Positions 1 to 6,036 of a stretch of DNA of 15,514 nt are shown here, piece after piece (position 1 is the stretch's first letter; every line of letters starts with the position of its first letter). The position numbers and the translations under genes were made by a program. The notes beneath the pieces are model-generated. The model saw only the letters and a program-made list of their open reading frames with translations. It was not told the origin of the DNA and made no database searches. Source of the stretch: Dokdonella_A sp035545255 (GTDB lineage Bacteria > Pseudomonadota > Gammaproteobacteria > Xanthomonadales > Rhodanobacteraceae); NCBI GenBank assembly GCA_035545255.1, contig DASZYR010000075.1:1-15514 (forward strand), in the 5' to 3' direction.

Positions 1-132
1 GCGGAGTCGATCCGCAAGCATCCGGATCAGGAAACGCTGAAGGCGATGATGGAGACGGCCGGGTTCGCGCGCGTCGACGTGCGCAATCTCGCGGCCGGGA
101 TCGTCGCGATCCATCGCGGGTATCGGGTGTAG
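1..132 (+). CDS. ubiE: UbiE, ubiquinone/menaquinone C-methyltransferase, C-terminal fragment
   Basis: The window opens inside a gene. Frame 1 gives 43 codons ending in TAG at 130-132. The translated end contains AESIRKHPDQETLKAMM and finishes AAGIVAIHRGYRV. This matches the conserved UbiE/COQ5 C-terminus, where a SIRxHPDQxTLKxMM helix is followed by a strand of the form NLxxGxVAxHRGYK. UbiE is the SAM-dependent C-methyltransferase that converts 2-polyprenyl-6-methoxy-benzoquinol (or demethylmenaquinol) in quinone biosynthesis, acting in the cytoplasm at the membrane. The SAM-binding part lies outside the window, so only the family signature at the end can be seen. The next gene starts 164 bases downstream on the same strand with its own Shine-Dalgarno sequence, and nothing indicates a shared role. 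Confidence 0.9.
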   Translation, partial: AESIRKHPDQETLKAMMETAGFARVDVRNLAAGIVAIHRGYRV

Positions 133-281
133 CTCGGCGCCGGAATGACGGCTGGGGAGTGCTTTTTGCTTTGCACGACGTTTACATCGCCCTAGCACTT
201 TCGTCATGGGTCCAGGCGCGCCTCCGGCGCGAAACTGGTACGTCCCGCCGTGTCATACGCCGGCGATCTCACGTTGTTCGT

Positions 282-294
282 CGAGGACACCTCG
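282..294 (+). promoter_or_regulatory. Small hairpin over the S10 gene ribosome binding site
   Basis: CGAGG (282-286) and CCTCG (290-294) are perfect complements around a 3-base loop, immediately before the ATG at 297. The left arm contains the GAGG that would serve as Shine-Dalgarno. In RNA this could lower translation initiation. A 5-bp stem in GC-rich DNA is weak evidence, and the hairpin may be incidental. Confidence 0.25.
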
Positions 295-296
295 CC

Positions 297-1856
297 ATGC
301 GCTTAGCCTGGATCGAATCGTTTCTGTTCACGTTTTTCCTGATCGCCTCGGTGCCGGCGTTCGCGGCTGACGAAGGCAAGGACGCCGACTCGTCGCAGGA
401 CAAGGACAAGGACAAGAAAAAGGACGAGAAACCCGTCCCGCCCGAGAAGACCTCCGTCACCCACGGCAGCGTCGACGTCGGCGGCCGCACGATCCGCTAC
501 ACGGCGACGGCGGGCACCGTGCTGATCCGCGAAGACAAGGAACAGAAGCCCGAGGCGAGCGTCTTCTACGTCGCGTACACGGTCGACGACGGGAAGAGCT
601 CGAAGCGGCCGCTGACGTTCTTCTACAACGGAGGCCCGGGTTCGTCGAGCGTCTGGCTGCACATGGGCTCGCTCGCGCCGATGCGCGTCGAGTCGGCGAG
701 CGCGGCGGCGACGGCGCCGCCGCCGTATCACCTGATCCCGAATCAGTACAGCCTCATCGACAAATCCGACCTCGTCTTCATCGACGCGGTCGGCACCGGA
801 TTCTCGACGCCGGTCGGCAAGGCCAAGGGCAAGGATTTCTGGGGCGTCGATCAGGATCTCGATGCGTTCGCCAAGGCGATCACGCGCTACGTCACGATCA
901 ACCAGCGCTGGAATTCGCCGAAGTTCCTGTTCGGCGAATCGTACGGGACGACGCGCTCGGCGGGTCTCGCCTACAAGCTGCAGAGCCAGGGAATGGCGCT
1001 CAACGGCGTCGTGCTGCTGTCATCGATCCTGAACTACGCGTCGAACTCGCCGGGTCTCGACCAGAACTACATCGGCTCCCTGCCGACGTTCGCGGCGATC
1101 GCGTGGTATCACGACAAGGTGCCGGGGAAACCGGCCAGCATGGAGGCGTTCGTCGATGAGGCGCGCACGTTCGCGTCCGGCGAATACGCGAGCGCGCTCG
1201 CGAAGGGCGCGTCGCTGACGCCAGCCGAGCAGGACGCGCTCGCGACGAAGCTCTCGCGCTTCACCGGACTCTCGCCGCAATACCTCAAGGAAGCGAATTT
1301 CCGCGTGAGCCAGGGCCGCTTCCGCAAGGAGCTCCTGCGCGACGAGCGCCGCACGGTCGGCCGCTACGATGCGCGCTACGAAGGCATCGATCTCGACGCG
1401 GCGGGCGAGAATCCCGAATACGACGCCTCCGACACCGCGATCGCCGGCGCGTTCGTCGCCGCGTTCAACGACTACGTCGAAGGCACGCTCAAGTGGCAGA
1501 GCGACGTGCCGTACAAGCCGACGAGCTTCGACATCATCCGCGAATGGGACTGGAAGCATGCGCAGCCGGGCTCGCGCTTCCCGCAGCGCGTGCCGTACGT
1601 CGCCGGCGATCTCGCGCGCGCGATGCGCGAGAATCCGCGGCTGCATGTGCTTTCGGCGAACGGCTATTTCGATCTCGCGACGCCGTTCTTCGCGACCGAG
1701 TTCGACCTCGGCCACATGCAGCTCGATCCTTCGCTGCGCAGGAACCTCGAGCTCCGGTACTACCCGTCGGGACACATGGTGTATCTCAACGTCGACGCGC
1801 TGGCGAAGTTCAAGGCGGATCTCGTGACGTTCTACGACGGCGCGGTTTCGGGGTGA
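297..1856 (+). CDS. Exported S10-family serine carboxypeptidase
   Basis: This 519-residue protein carries the full S10 (carboxypeptidase Y-like) signature. The oxyanion/substrate loop NGGPGSSS is at about 111-118, the nucleophile is Ser215 in GESYGTTR, the acid is Asp459 in NGYFDLATPF, and the base is His493 in PSGHMVY. Family members remove C-terminal residues from peptides. The first ~24 residues form a signal peptide ending near AFAA. A Lys/Asp-rich linker (about 25-45, repeated DKDK and KKKDE) follows before the catalytic domain. I chose the ATG at 297 over the upstream in-frame ATG at 159 because it places the signal sequence at the N-terminus and has GAGGA about 10 bases upstream. The 46 extra residues of the longer form are Arg-rich and unlike a leader. 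The gene converges on luxI, with a repeat-rich gap between them. Its physiological substrate is unknown. Confidence 0.93.
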   Translation: MRLAWIESFLFTFFLIASVPAFAADEGKDADSSQDKDKDKKKDEKPVPPEKTSVTHGSVDVGGRTIRYTATAGTVLIREDKEQKPEASVFYVAYTVDDGKSSKRPLTFFYNGGPGSSSVWLHMGSLAPMRVESASAAATAPPPYHLIPNQYSLIDKSDLVFIDAVGTGFSTPVGKAKGKDFWGVDQDLDAFAKAITRYVTINQRWNSPKFLFGESYGTTRSAGLAYKLQSQGMALNGVVLLSSILNYASNSPGLDQNYIGSLPTFAAIAWYHDKVPGKPASMEAFVDEARTFASGEYASALAKGASLTPAEQDALATKLSRFTGLSPQYLKEANFRVSQGRFRKELLRDERRTVGRYDARYEGIDLDAAGENPEYDASDTAIAGAFVAAFNDYVEGTLKWQSDVPYKPTSFDIIREWDWKHAQPGSRFPQRVPYVAGDLARAMRENPRLHVLSANGYFDLATPFFATEFDLGHMQLDPSLRRNLELRYYPSGHMVYLNVDALAKFKADLVTFYDGAVSG

Positions 1857-1898
1857 TGGACGTTGCCGCTTTCGTGCGTGAGAGCGTGAACCAGCTTG

Positions 1899-2023
1899 CC
1901 CTCACCCCAGCCCTCTCCCGCACGCGGGAGAGGGGGAAGCCGCGTGCGCTCGCGGTTTGCGTCAACCCGCTTTTCGCCTCGCCCGCGTGCGGGAGAGGCC
2001 GTGCCGGACGGCGCGGGTGAGGG
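1899..2023. repeat. REP-like element, 125 bp, with inverted ends
   Basis: The element is bounded by perfect 9-bp inverted ends, CCCTCACCC (1899-1907) and GGGTGAGGG (2015-2023). Near its left side is an 11-bp palindromic stem, CCCTCTCCCGC (1911-1921) and GCGGGAGAGGG (1924-1934). A similar half, GCGTGCGGGAGAGG, occurs near 1985-1998, so the element looks like two REP units facing each other. It begins about 40 bases past the S10 stop codon. Related hairpins recur at 7869-7973 and 11548-11670. REP doublets of this kind are usually non-autonomous, mobilised by RAYT transposases, and lie between genes. No transposase is visible here. Confidence 0.8.
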
Positions 2024-2324
2024 AAGTCGGAGCGCGAGGACGGTCGCCGAAGGACGGCGATCACTTGAGAATGGAATGATCGCGGAACACCGAGATACGC
2101 CCGGCTGCCACGACATCATGGAGCGTGGCGCGCCGGCTTCCGGCCGGCACGCCCCGTTCCGGTTCCCGGCGGCGCCCCCAGCGCGCCGACAGGTGGCCAG
2201 GAGGGAGACAGTCCGAACTCCGTCGGACCGGGCCTCTCCCTCCCGACCGGGGGGACCGATCGTCCTGCCAGCGGTCGAAGCCGCCGAGAGCGTCAGCCTG
2301 CCCGGCTTTGGCATGCCGAGGTAG
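2024..2324. other. Gene-free structured stretch downstream of luxI; candidate small-RNA region
   Basis: I find no convincing protein gene between the REP-like element and the lux box at 2325-2340. The stretch holds two strong hairpins. One has an outer stem 2200-2208/2235-2243 (9 bp) with an inner stem GTCCGA 2211-2216/TCGGAC 2223-2228. The other has an 11-bp stem 2127-2137/2143-2153 around a 5-base loop. Read on the minus strand, away from the lux box, the two loops are CGGAGT and CGGAA, so each exposes a GGA, and the stretch between about 2110 and 2324 has seven GGA triplets. This is suggestive of a structured transcript. However, I see no clear -10 hexamer and no terminator with a T-run, so a small RNA is inference only. 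An open minus frame beginning MPKPGRLTL runs on into the REP element and looks non-coding. Confidence 0.3.
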
Positions 2325-2340
2325 CTGTAACTTCTTACAG
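2325..2340. promoter_or_regulatory. lux-box-like palindrome downstream of luxI
   Basis: CTGTAACTTCTTACAG is a dyad with perfect 6-bp arms, CTGTAA and TTACAG. It differs at one base from the box upstream of luxI (3058-3073), and flanking bases also match, giving 18 of 19 identities over AGCTGTAAsTTCTTACAGG. The form agrees with the CTGT-N8-ACAG core of LuxR-family binding sites. It lies 42 bases beyond the luxI stop. On the minus strand it would drive transcription into the gene-free stretch toward 1857. On the plus strand it would run antisense into luxI. It could also act as a decoy site for LuxR. Confidence 0.65.
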
Positions 2341-2381
2341 GTCGGCTGACAGATGGCCGGCCGATGCGGTCCCGGGCTGCG

Positions 2382-2996
2382 TCAGGCCGCGCGAGCGGTG
2401 GGCCGGGCCGGGCCGAGCACGGCTTCGGCGCGCGCGTCCATCGGCAGCCGGAATGCGACGCTGAGGACGCAACCGACGCGCCGCGGCGGCGCGAAGCGCT
2501 CGATCGTGAGACCGAGCTTCGCGACGAGGCGCTCGACGGCGACGGTCGTGACGGCGACGAACGATTCGACGCCGGCATCGCGCGAGAAGCTGAACAGCCG
2601 GCGCCACAGCGCAAGGGAGATGTCGCCGAAGCCGAAGCCCGGCCTCGCGGCGGCCGCGGCGGGCGTCACGGCGTAGCGGCTGATCTCCCAGACGCGCGGA
2701 TCGGCGGGGACAGGCACATCGCCGAGCAGTTCCGGGAAGACGTCGCGAAGCATGTACGGGCCGGTCGTCGGCAAGAGGCGCCAGCAGCCGAGCGCCTGAT
2801 CGGCTTGATGCCGGTCGCGGACGATCATGTACGTCGGCGCGAGATCGTCGAAGCGATCGGTCTCGCGTCCCTCCACGCTCGTCACGTCCCAGCCGAGACG
2901 CTCGGAGAACGCCGCGCTGCGAAGGCGATACATGCTGTCGAGGATGTCGGCGGCGAGCAGCCGGCCGTGGGTGTTGCTGGTCAGAACTTCGATCAT
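2382..2996 (-). CDS. luxI: LuxI-family acyl-homoserine-lactone synthase
   Basis: This 204-residue protein has the length and invariant residues of LuxI autoinducer synthases: Arg26 and Phe30 (RLRSAAF), Trp36, Glu45, Asp47 and Asp50 (ETDRFDD), Arg73 in the GCWRLLPT segment followed by PYML and FPEL, and Glu104/Arg107 in WEISRY. Such enzymes make N-acyl-homoserine lactones from S-adenosylmethionine and an acyl-ACP or acyl-CoA in the cytoplasm. The acyl chain cannot be predicted here, although Thr150-Thr151 sit in the region that lines the acyl pocket. The start at 2996 has AGGAG about 10 bases upstream. The C-terminal ~18 residues are Ala/Arg/Pro-rich and probably a disordered tail. The luxR stop is 71 bases upstream, and a lux box in that gap suggests positive autoregulation. 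Confidence 0.95.
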   Translation of the reverse strand: MIEVLTSNTHGRLLAADILDSMYRLRSAAFSERLGWDVTSVEGRETDRFDDLAPTYMIVRDRHQADQALGCWRLLPTTGPYMLRDVFPELLGDVPVPADPRVWEISRYAVTPAAAAARPGFGFGDISLALWRRLFSFSRDAGVESFVAVTTVAVERLVAKLGLTIERFAPPRRVGCVLSVAFRLPMDARAEAVLGPARPTARAA

Positions 2997-3057
2997 TGAC
3001 GGTGACTCCTGCGTTGAAAGCAGGATCAGCAGACCGTCAAGCCGTCGATTCTTGCAG

Positions 3058-3073
3058 CTGTAAGTTCTTACAG
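3058..3073. promoter_or_regulatory. lux box upstream of luxI, overlapping the luxR stop codon
   Basis: On the minus strand the site reads CTGTAAGAACTTACAG, a perfect 6-bp dyad with a 4-base centre. It fits the LuxR-type operator core CTGT-N8-ACAG. It ends 61 bases before the luxI ATG, so it could place LuxR next to RNA polymerase at a luxI promoter. The right arm TTACAG could double as a degenerate -35, but no convincing -10 follows. The left arm CTGTAA also encodes the last Leu codon and TAA stop of luxR, so the operator and the coding end share bases. Confidence 0.8.
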
Positions 3074-3784
3074 GGTGATGAGCTGGAGCGCGATTGCCCG
3101 CGCGACCGCCTGGCGCCGGCCGAAGACGCCGAGCTTGCGCGCGGCGTTCTCGACGTGGAACACGACCGTGCGTTCGGAGATGCCGAGCAGGCGCCCGATC
3201 TCCCAGCCGGTCTTGCCCTCGGCGGCCCAGCGCAGGCACTCGAGCTCGCGCGCCGTGAGATGCACGTTCGTCGGGCTCTGTGAGGTCGCGAAGCGATGCC
3301 CGACCTCGTGCGTGAACGTTGCCAGCAGCTGCGCGCCGGCGACCTGCTCGAGCTTCGTGCGCCGGTCGGTGCGCGTGTCGGAACCCGCGAGCGAGAGGAG
3401 TCCCCATTGGCAGCCGAGGCCGTGCACCGGCGTCGACACGCCCACCTTGAGGCCGAAGTCGGCCGCGTCGTGGAAGAACGCCGGGCAGCGCCGCGTGCGA
3501 TCGTTGAGCGGCCCGTCGGCCGTCCAGACCAGCGGCGTCGCGTGATCGCGGCAGTGCGAGACGACCGGATCGATCGTGAGATACCCGCGCTCGATGTAAC
3601 GCTCGAGCCACGCAGTCGGATACGCGCTCAGAACGTACGGAAACGCATGCTGGCCGTTCGGATTCGCGGCATAGACCCACGAATCGAAACCCAGCCGCTT
3701 GGCGAACTCGCCGACTGCGCGCCGCAGCTCGTCCGGCGTGGTGCAGGCAAGCAGAGCCTCAAGCGTGTCGAGGTGCGCTCGCAT
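3068..3784 (-). CDS. luxR: LuxR-family AHL-responsive transcription regulator
   Basis: This 238-residue protein has an N-terminal autoinducer-binding domain (about 15-160) and a C-terminal LuxR helix-turn-helix (about 173-235). The ligand-pocket residues of TraR/LuxR are present: Trp59, Tyr63, Asp72-Pro73, Trp87 and Gly115 (GLKVGVSTPV). The DNA-binding invariants Glu180, Leu184 and Gly190 (ARELECLRWAAEGKT) are also intact. It should therefore bind an acyl-homoserine lactone and DNA, most simply as activator of luxI through the box at 3058-3073. I chose the ATG at 3784 because AGGGG lies about 9 bases upstream and homologues begin close to this point. A longer frame adds 45 residues with no family character. 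luxI follows on the same strand, and an M1 aminopeptidase is divergent upstream. Confidence 0.95.
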   Translation of the reverse strand: MRAHLDTLEALLACTTPDELRRAVGEFAKRLGFDSWVYAANPNGQHAFPYVLSAYPTAWLERYIERGYLTIDPVVSHCRDHATPLVWTADGPLNDRTRRCPAFFHDAADFGLKVGVSTPVHGLGCQWGLLSLAGSDTRTDRRTKLEQVAGAQLLATFTHEVGHRFATSQSPTNVHLTARELECLRWAAEGKTGWEIGRLLGISERTVVFHVENAARKLGVFGRRQAVARAIALQLITL

Positions 3785-3797
3785 CAATTGGCCCCTG

Positions 3798-3838
3798 TGC
3801 TCCCGGATGCCGCTCCGGGAGCAGATGCAACTATCTGC
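3798..3838 (-). promoter_or_regulatory. Leader hairpin and adjoining dyad upstream of luxR
   Basis: TGCTCCCGG (3798-3806) and CCGGGAGCA (3815-3823) form a perfect 9-bp stem with an 8-base loop, ending 13 bases before the luxR start codon and right beside the AGGGG ribosome binding site. A second dyad, GCAGAT (3821-3826) and ATCTGC (3833-3838) with a 6-base spacer, overlaps it by three bases. The first could be an RNA structure affecting luxR translation. The second looks more like a DNA operator for luxR or the divergent M1 gene. It lacks the CTGT-N8-ACAG core, so it is not an obvious lux box. Roles are inferred from symmetry and position only. Confidence 0.4.
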
Positions 3839-3840
3839 AC

Positions 3841-4032
3841 ATGTACTTTTCTGTCGTGGAGCCGGCATCGTCCCAGCAGTTTGTATATTTCCGCATTTCA
3901 GGCGCAATTGCACGCTCAAATGAAGTGAAAATCGTGTCAGGAAATGTGGAAATTCTTGCGAGGTTGGCGCGAGACGAGCGGCGGGTTATTGTTCTGAAGG
4001 CACATTTCCCCGAAATTTCATGGGATTCCGCG
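3841..4032. promoter_or_regulatory. AT-richer divergent promoter region between luxR and the M1 aminopeptidase gene
   Basis: By my count 87 of the 180 bases at 3841-4020 are G or C (about 48%), clearly lower than the coding DNA on both sides. A candidate plus-strand promoter is TTGGCG (3965-3970) and TATTGT (3988-3993) with 17-bp spacing. Perfect 9-base inverted repeats GGAAATGTG (3940-3948) and CACATTTCC (4001-4009) flank it. The plus frame stays open here, so a longer M1 protein is formally possible, but its sequence does not resemble a leader. Confidence 0.4.
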
Positions 4033-5877
4033 ATGTTCATGACAAGCTTGTTGGCGATGGCGGCTCTCGGGATGGCCGCTGACGCGGCGGCCGCCGACCC
4101 GCACAGCCGCGCGAACACGGCCGAGGTCGTCGTCCGCGCGGCCGCGCTCGATCTCGACGTCGATTTCGGCCAGCGCCGGCTTTCCGGACAAGTCGATCTC
4201 TCGCTGACCTGGAAGGATCCGGCGGCGCGCGAGATCGTGCTCGACACGCGCGATCTCGCGATCGACAACGTCGAGGCCGTCGATGGCGCCGGCATCGCGA
4301 AACCCGTCAACTTCGAGCTCGGTCGGCGCGATGCGATCCTGGGCTCGGCGCTTCGGATCCACGTCGACGCGCAGGTGCCGATCGTGCGGATCCGCTATCG
4401 CACGTCGCCCGAGGCGTCGGGCCTGCAATGGATGCTTCCTGCGCAGACGGCGGGCAAGCGACATCCGTTCATGTTCTCGCAATCCGAATCGATCCACGCG
4501 CGCAGCTGGGTGCCGCTGCAGGACACGCCGTCGGTGCGCTTCACGTACACCGCGCACGTTCACGTTCCGAAAGGGCTTCGCGCCGTCATGAGCGCGCCGA
4601 ACGATCTCTCGCATGCGCTCGACGGCGATTTCCGCTTCGCGATGGACAAGCCGATTCCGTCGTACCTGCTCGCGATCGCGGTCGGCGACATCGACGCGCG
4701 CGCGACCGGCCCGCGCAGCGCGGTCTATGCGGAACCGTCGGTCGTCGAGGCCGCCGCGAAGGAGTTCTCCGACACCGAAAAGATGATCGAGACGACGGAG
4801 AAGCTTTACGGCCCGTACCGCTGGGGCCGCTACGACCTGCTCGTGCTGCCGCCGAGCTTCCCTTTCGGCGGCATGGAGAATCCCTGCATGACTTTCGCGA
4901 CGCCGACCGTCATCGTCGGCGACAAGAGCCTCGTTTCGCTCGTCGCGCACGAGCTCGCGCATTCCTGGTCGGGCAATCTCGTCACGAACGCGGAATGGAA
5001 GCACATGTGGCTCAACGAAGGCTTCACCACCTACGTCGAGAACCGCATCGTCGAGGCCGTGTTCGGCAAGGACGAGGCCGACGAGGAGTTCATCCTCGCC
5101 GCCGACGAGCTTCGCGGCGAGATCGCCGAAACGCCGAAGCCCGATCAGCGCCTCGTTCCGGATTTCGACGGCCGCGATCCCGACGACGCCGGCTCCGACT
5201 TCGCCTACACGAAAGGCGCGTGGCTCCTGCGCTCGCTCGAAGCGAGCTATGGCCGCGAGGTGTTCGATGCGTACCTGCGCGGCTATTTCGATCATTTCGC
5301 GTTCCAGAGCATCACGACCGGCCAGATGCTGGCGTATCTCGACGCGAACCTCATCCGCAAGCATCCGGGCCATATGAGCCTCGATGCGGTCAAGGAATGG
5401 ATCGAAAAGCCCGGCATCCCGGGCGGCGCGAAAGTGCCGACGTCGCCGCGCTTCGAGGCAATCGCGGCAGCGCGCGCCGAATGGCTTGCCGGAAAGCGCA
5501 AAGCCGACGCGCTCGATGCGAAATCGTGGAACACGCAGGAATGGATGTATTTCCTCGACGGATTGCCGAAGAAGCTCCCGACCGGGCAAATGAAAAGTCT
5601 CGACGCCGCGTATCGCCTGACCGGCGCCGCGAACGCCGAGATCGCGCGGCGCTGGTATCTGGCCGCGATTCGCAGCGGCTATGCGCCCGCCCGTGCGGCG
5701 ATGGCCGATTACATGACGCGCATCGGTCGGCGCTATCTCGTCGTCCCGCTGTACGAGGCGCTCGCGAAGACGCCGGAAGGCCTCGCGTTCGCGCGCGGCG
5801 TCTATGCGAAGGCGAAGGCGGGCTATCACCCGATGACGCGAGCGAGCATCGAGAAGGCGTTGAACAAGCGGCCGTGA
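4033..5877 (+). CDS. Exported M1-family (LTA4 hydrolase-like) zinc aminopeptidase
   Basis: This 614-residue protein has both M1 hallmarks. The exopeptidase motif GGMEN is at 279-283. The zinc site HELAH (His306, Glu307, His310) is followed 18 residues later by Glu329 in WLNEGFTTYVE. Tyr392 in DFAYTKGAWLL matches the transition-state tyrosine. The motif context and the alpha-helical C-terminal region (about 460-614) resemble the leukotriene A4 hydrolase/aminopeptidase B branch. The enzyme should release N-terminal residues from peptides. The ATG at 4033 starts a signal peptide (FMTSLLAMAALGMAADAAAA), so the protein is probably periplasmic or secreted. The Shine-Dalgarno is weak (TGGGA). It is transcribed divergently from luxR. 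The long gap and the absence of a clear lux box upstream give no direct sign of quorum control. Confidence 0.93.
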   Translation: MFMTSLLAMAALGMAADAAAADPHSRANTAEVVVRAAALDLDVDFGQRRLSGQVDLSLTWKDPAAREIVLDTRDLAIDNVEAVDGAGIAKPVNFELGRRDAILGSALRIHVDAQVPIVRIRYRTSPEASGLQWMLPAQTAGKRHPFMFSQSESIHARSWVPLQDTPSVRFTYTAHVHVPKGLRAVMSAPNDLSHALDGDFRFAMDKPIPSYLLAIAVGDIDARATGPRSAVYAEPSVVEAAAKEFSDTEKMIETTEKLYGPYRWGRYDLLVLPPSFPFGGMENPCMTFATPTVIVGDKSLVSLVAHELAHSWSGNLVTNAEWKHMWLNEGFTTYVENRIVEAVFGKDEADEEFILAADELRGEIAETPKPDQRLVPDFDGRDPDDAGSDFAYTKGAWLLRSLEASYGREVFDAYLRGYFDHFAFQSITTGQMLAYLDANLIRKHPGHMSLDAVKEWIEKPGIPGGAKVPTSPRFEAIAAARAEWLAGKRKADALDAKSWNTQEWMYFLDGLPKKLPTGQMKSLDAAYRLTGAANAEIARRWYLAAIRSGYAPARAAMADYMTRIGRRYLVVPLYEALAKTPEGLAFARGVYAKAKAGYHPMTRASIEKALNKRP

Positions 5878-6007
5878 GATTCGATATCGATGCATCCGGC
5901 CCGGCGTGATTCTCAATCCGTGAGATCGCGATGCGGATCATGAGCGCTGCACCGGATGCCAGCATTCGCCCCAGGGACGGGGCGCCCCTCCAGAAACGGC
6001 AGTCTTG

Positions 6008-6036
6008 CGCGGCGTCGTGAGGACGCCGCGATTTTT
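6008..6036 (+). terminator. Rho-independent terminator of the M1 gene
   Basis: CGCGGCGTC (6008-6016) and GACGCCGCG (6022-6030) form a perfect 9-bp stem with loop GTGAG, followed by ATTTTT on the plus strand. It lies 130 bases past the M1 stop, at the point where the convergent M28 gene ends. The minus strand has no T-run on the far side, so it looks directional for plus-strand transcripts. It overlaps the last bases of the M28 stop codon. Confidence 0.8.

Noticed and set aside
159..296. 46-residue N-terminal extension of the S10 carboxypeptidase
   Set aside because: It is Arg-rich and precedes a clear signal peptide; the ATG at 297 has a better ribosome binding site.
1832..2614. 260-codon minus-strand open frame crossing luxI, the downstream lux box and the REP-like element
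   Set aside because: It is out of frame with luxI in the overlap, its composition is Arg/Ser/Pro/Ala-rich, and its end is translated REP sequence. This is an open frame caused by high GC.
3841..4032. 64-residue N-terminal extension of the M1 aminopeptidase
   Set aside because: It would bury the signal peptide, has no family resemblance, and covers an AT-rich promoter-like region.
4018..5916. 632-codon minus-strand frame opposite the M1 gene
   Set aside because: Arg/Ala/Val-rich translation with no domain; it mirrors the M1 gene, whose motifs are complete.
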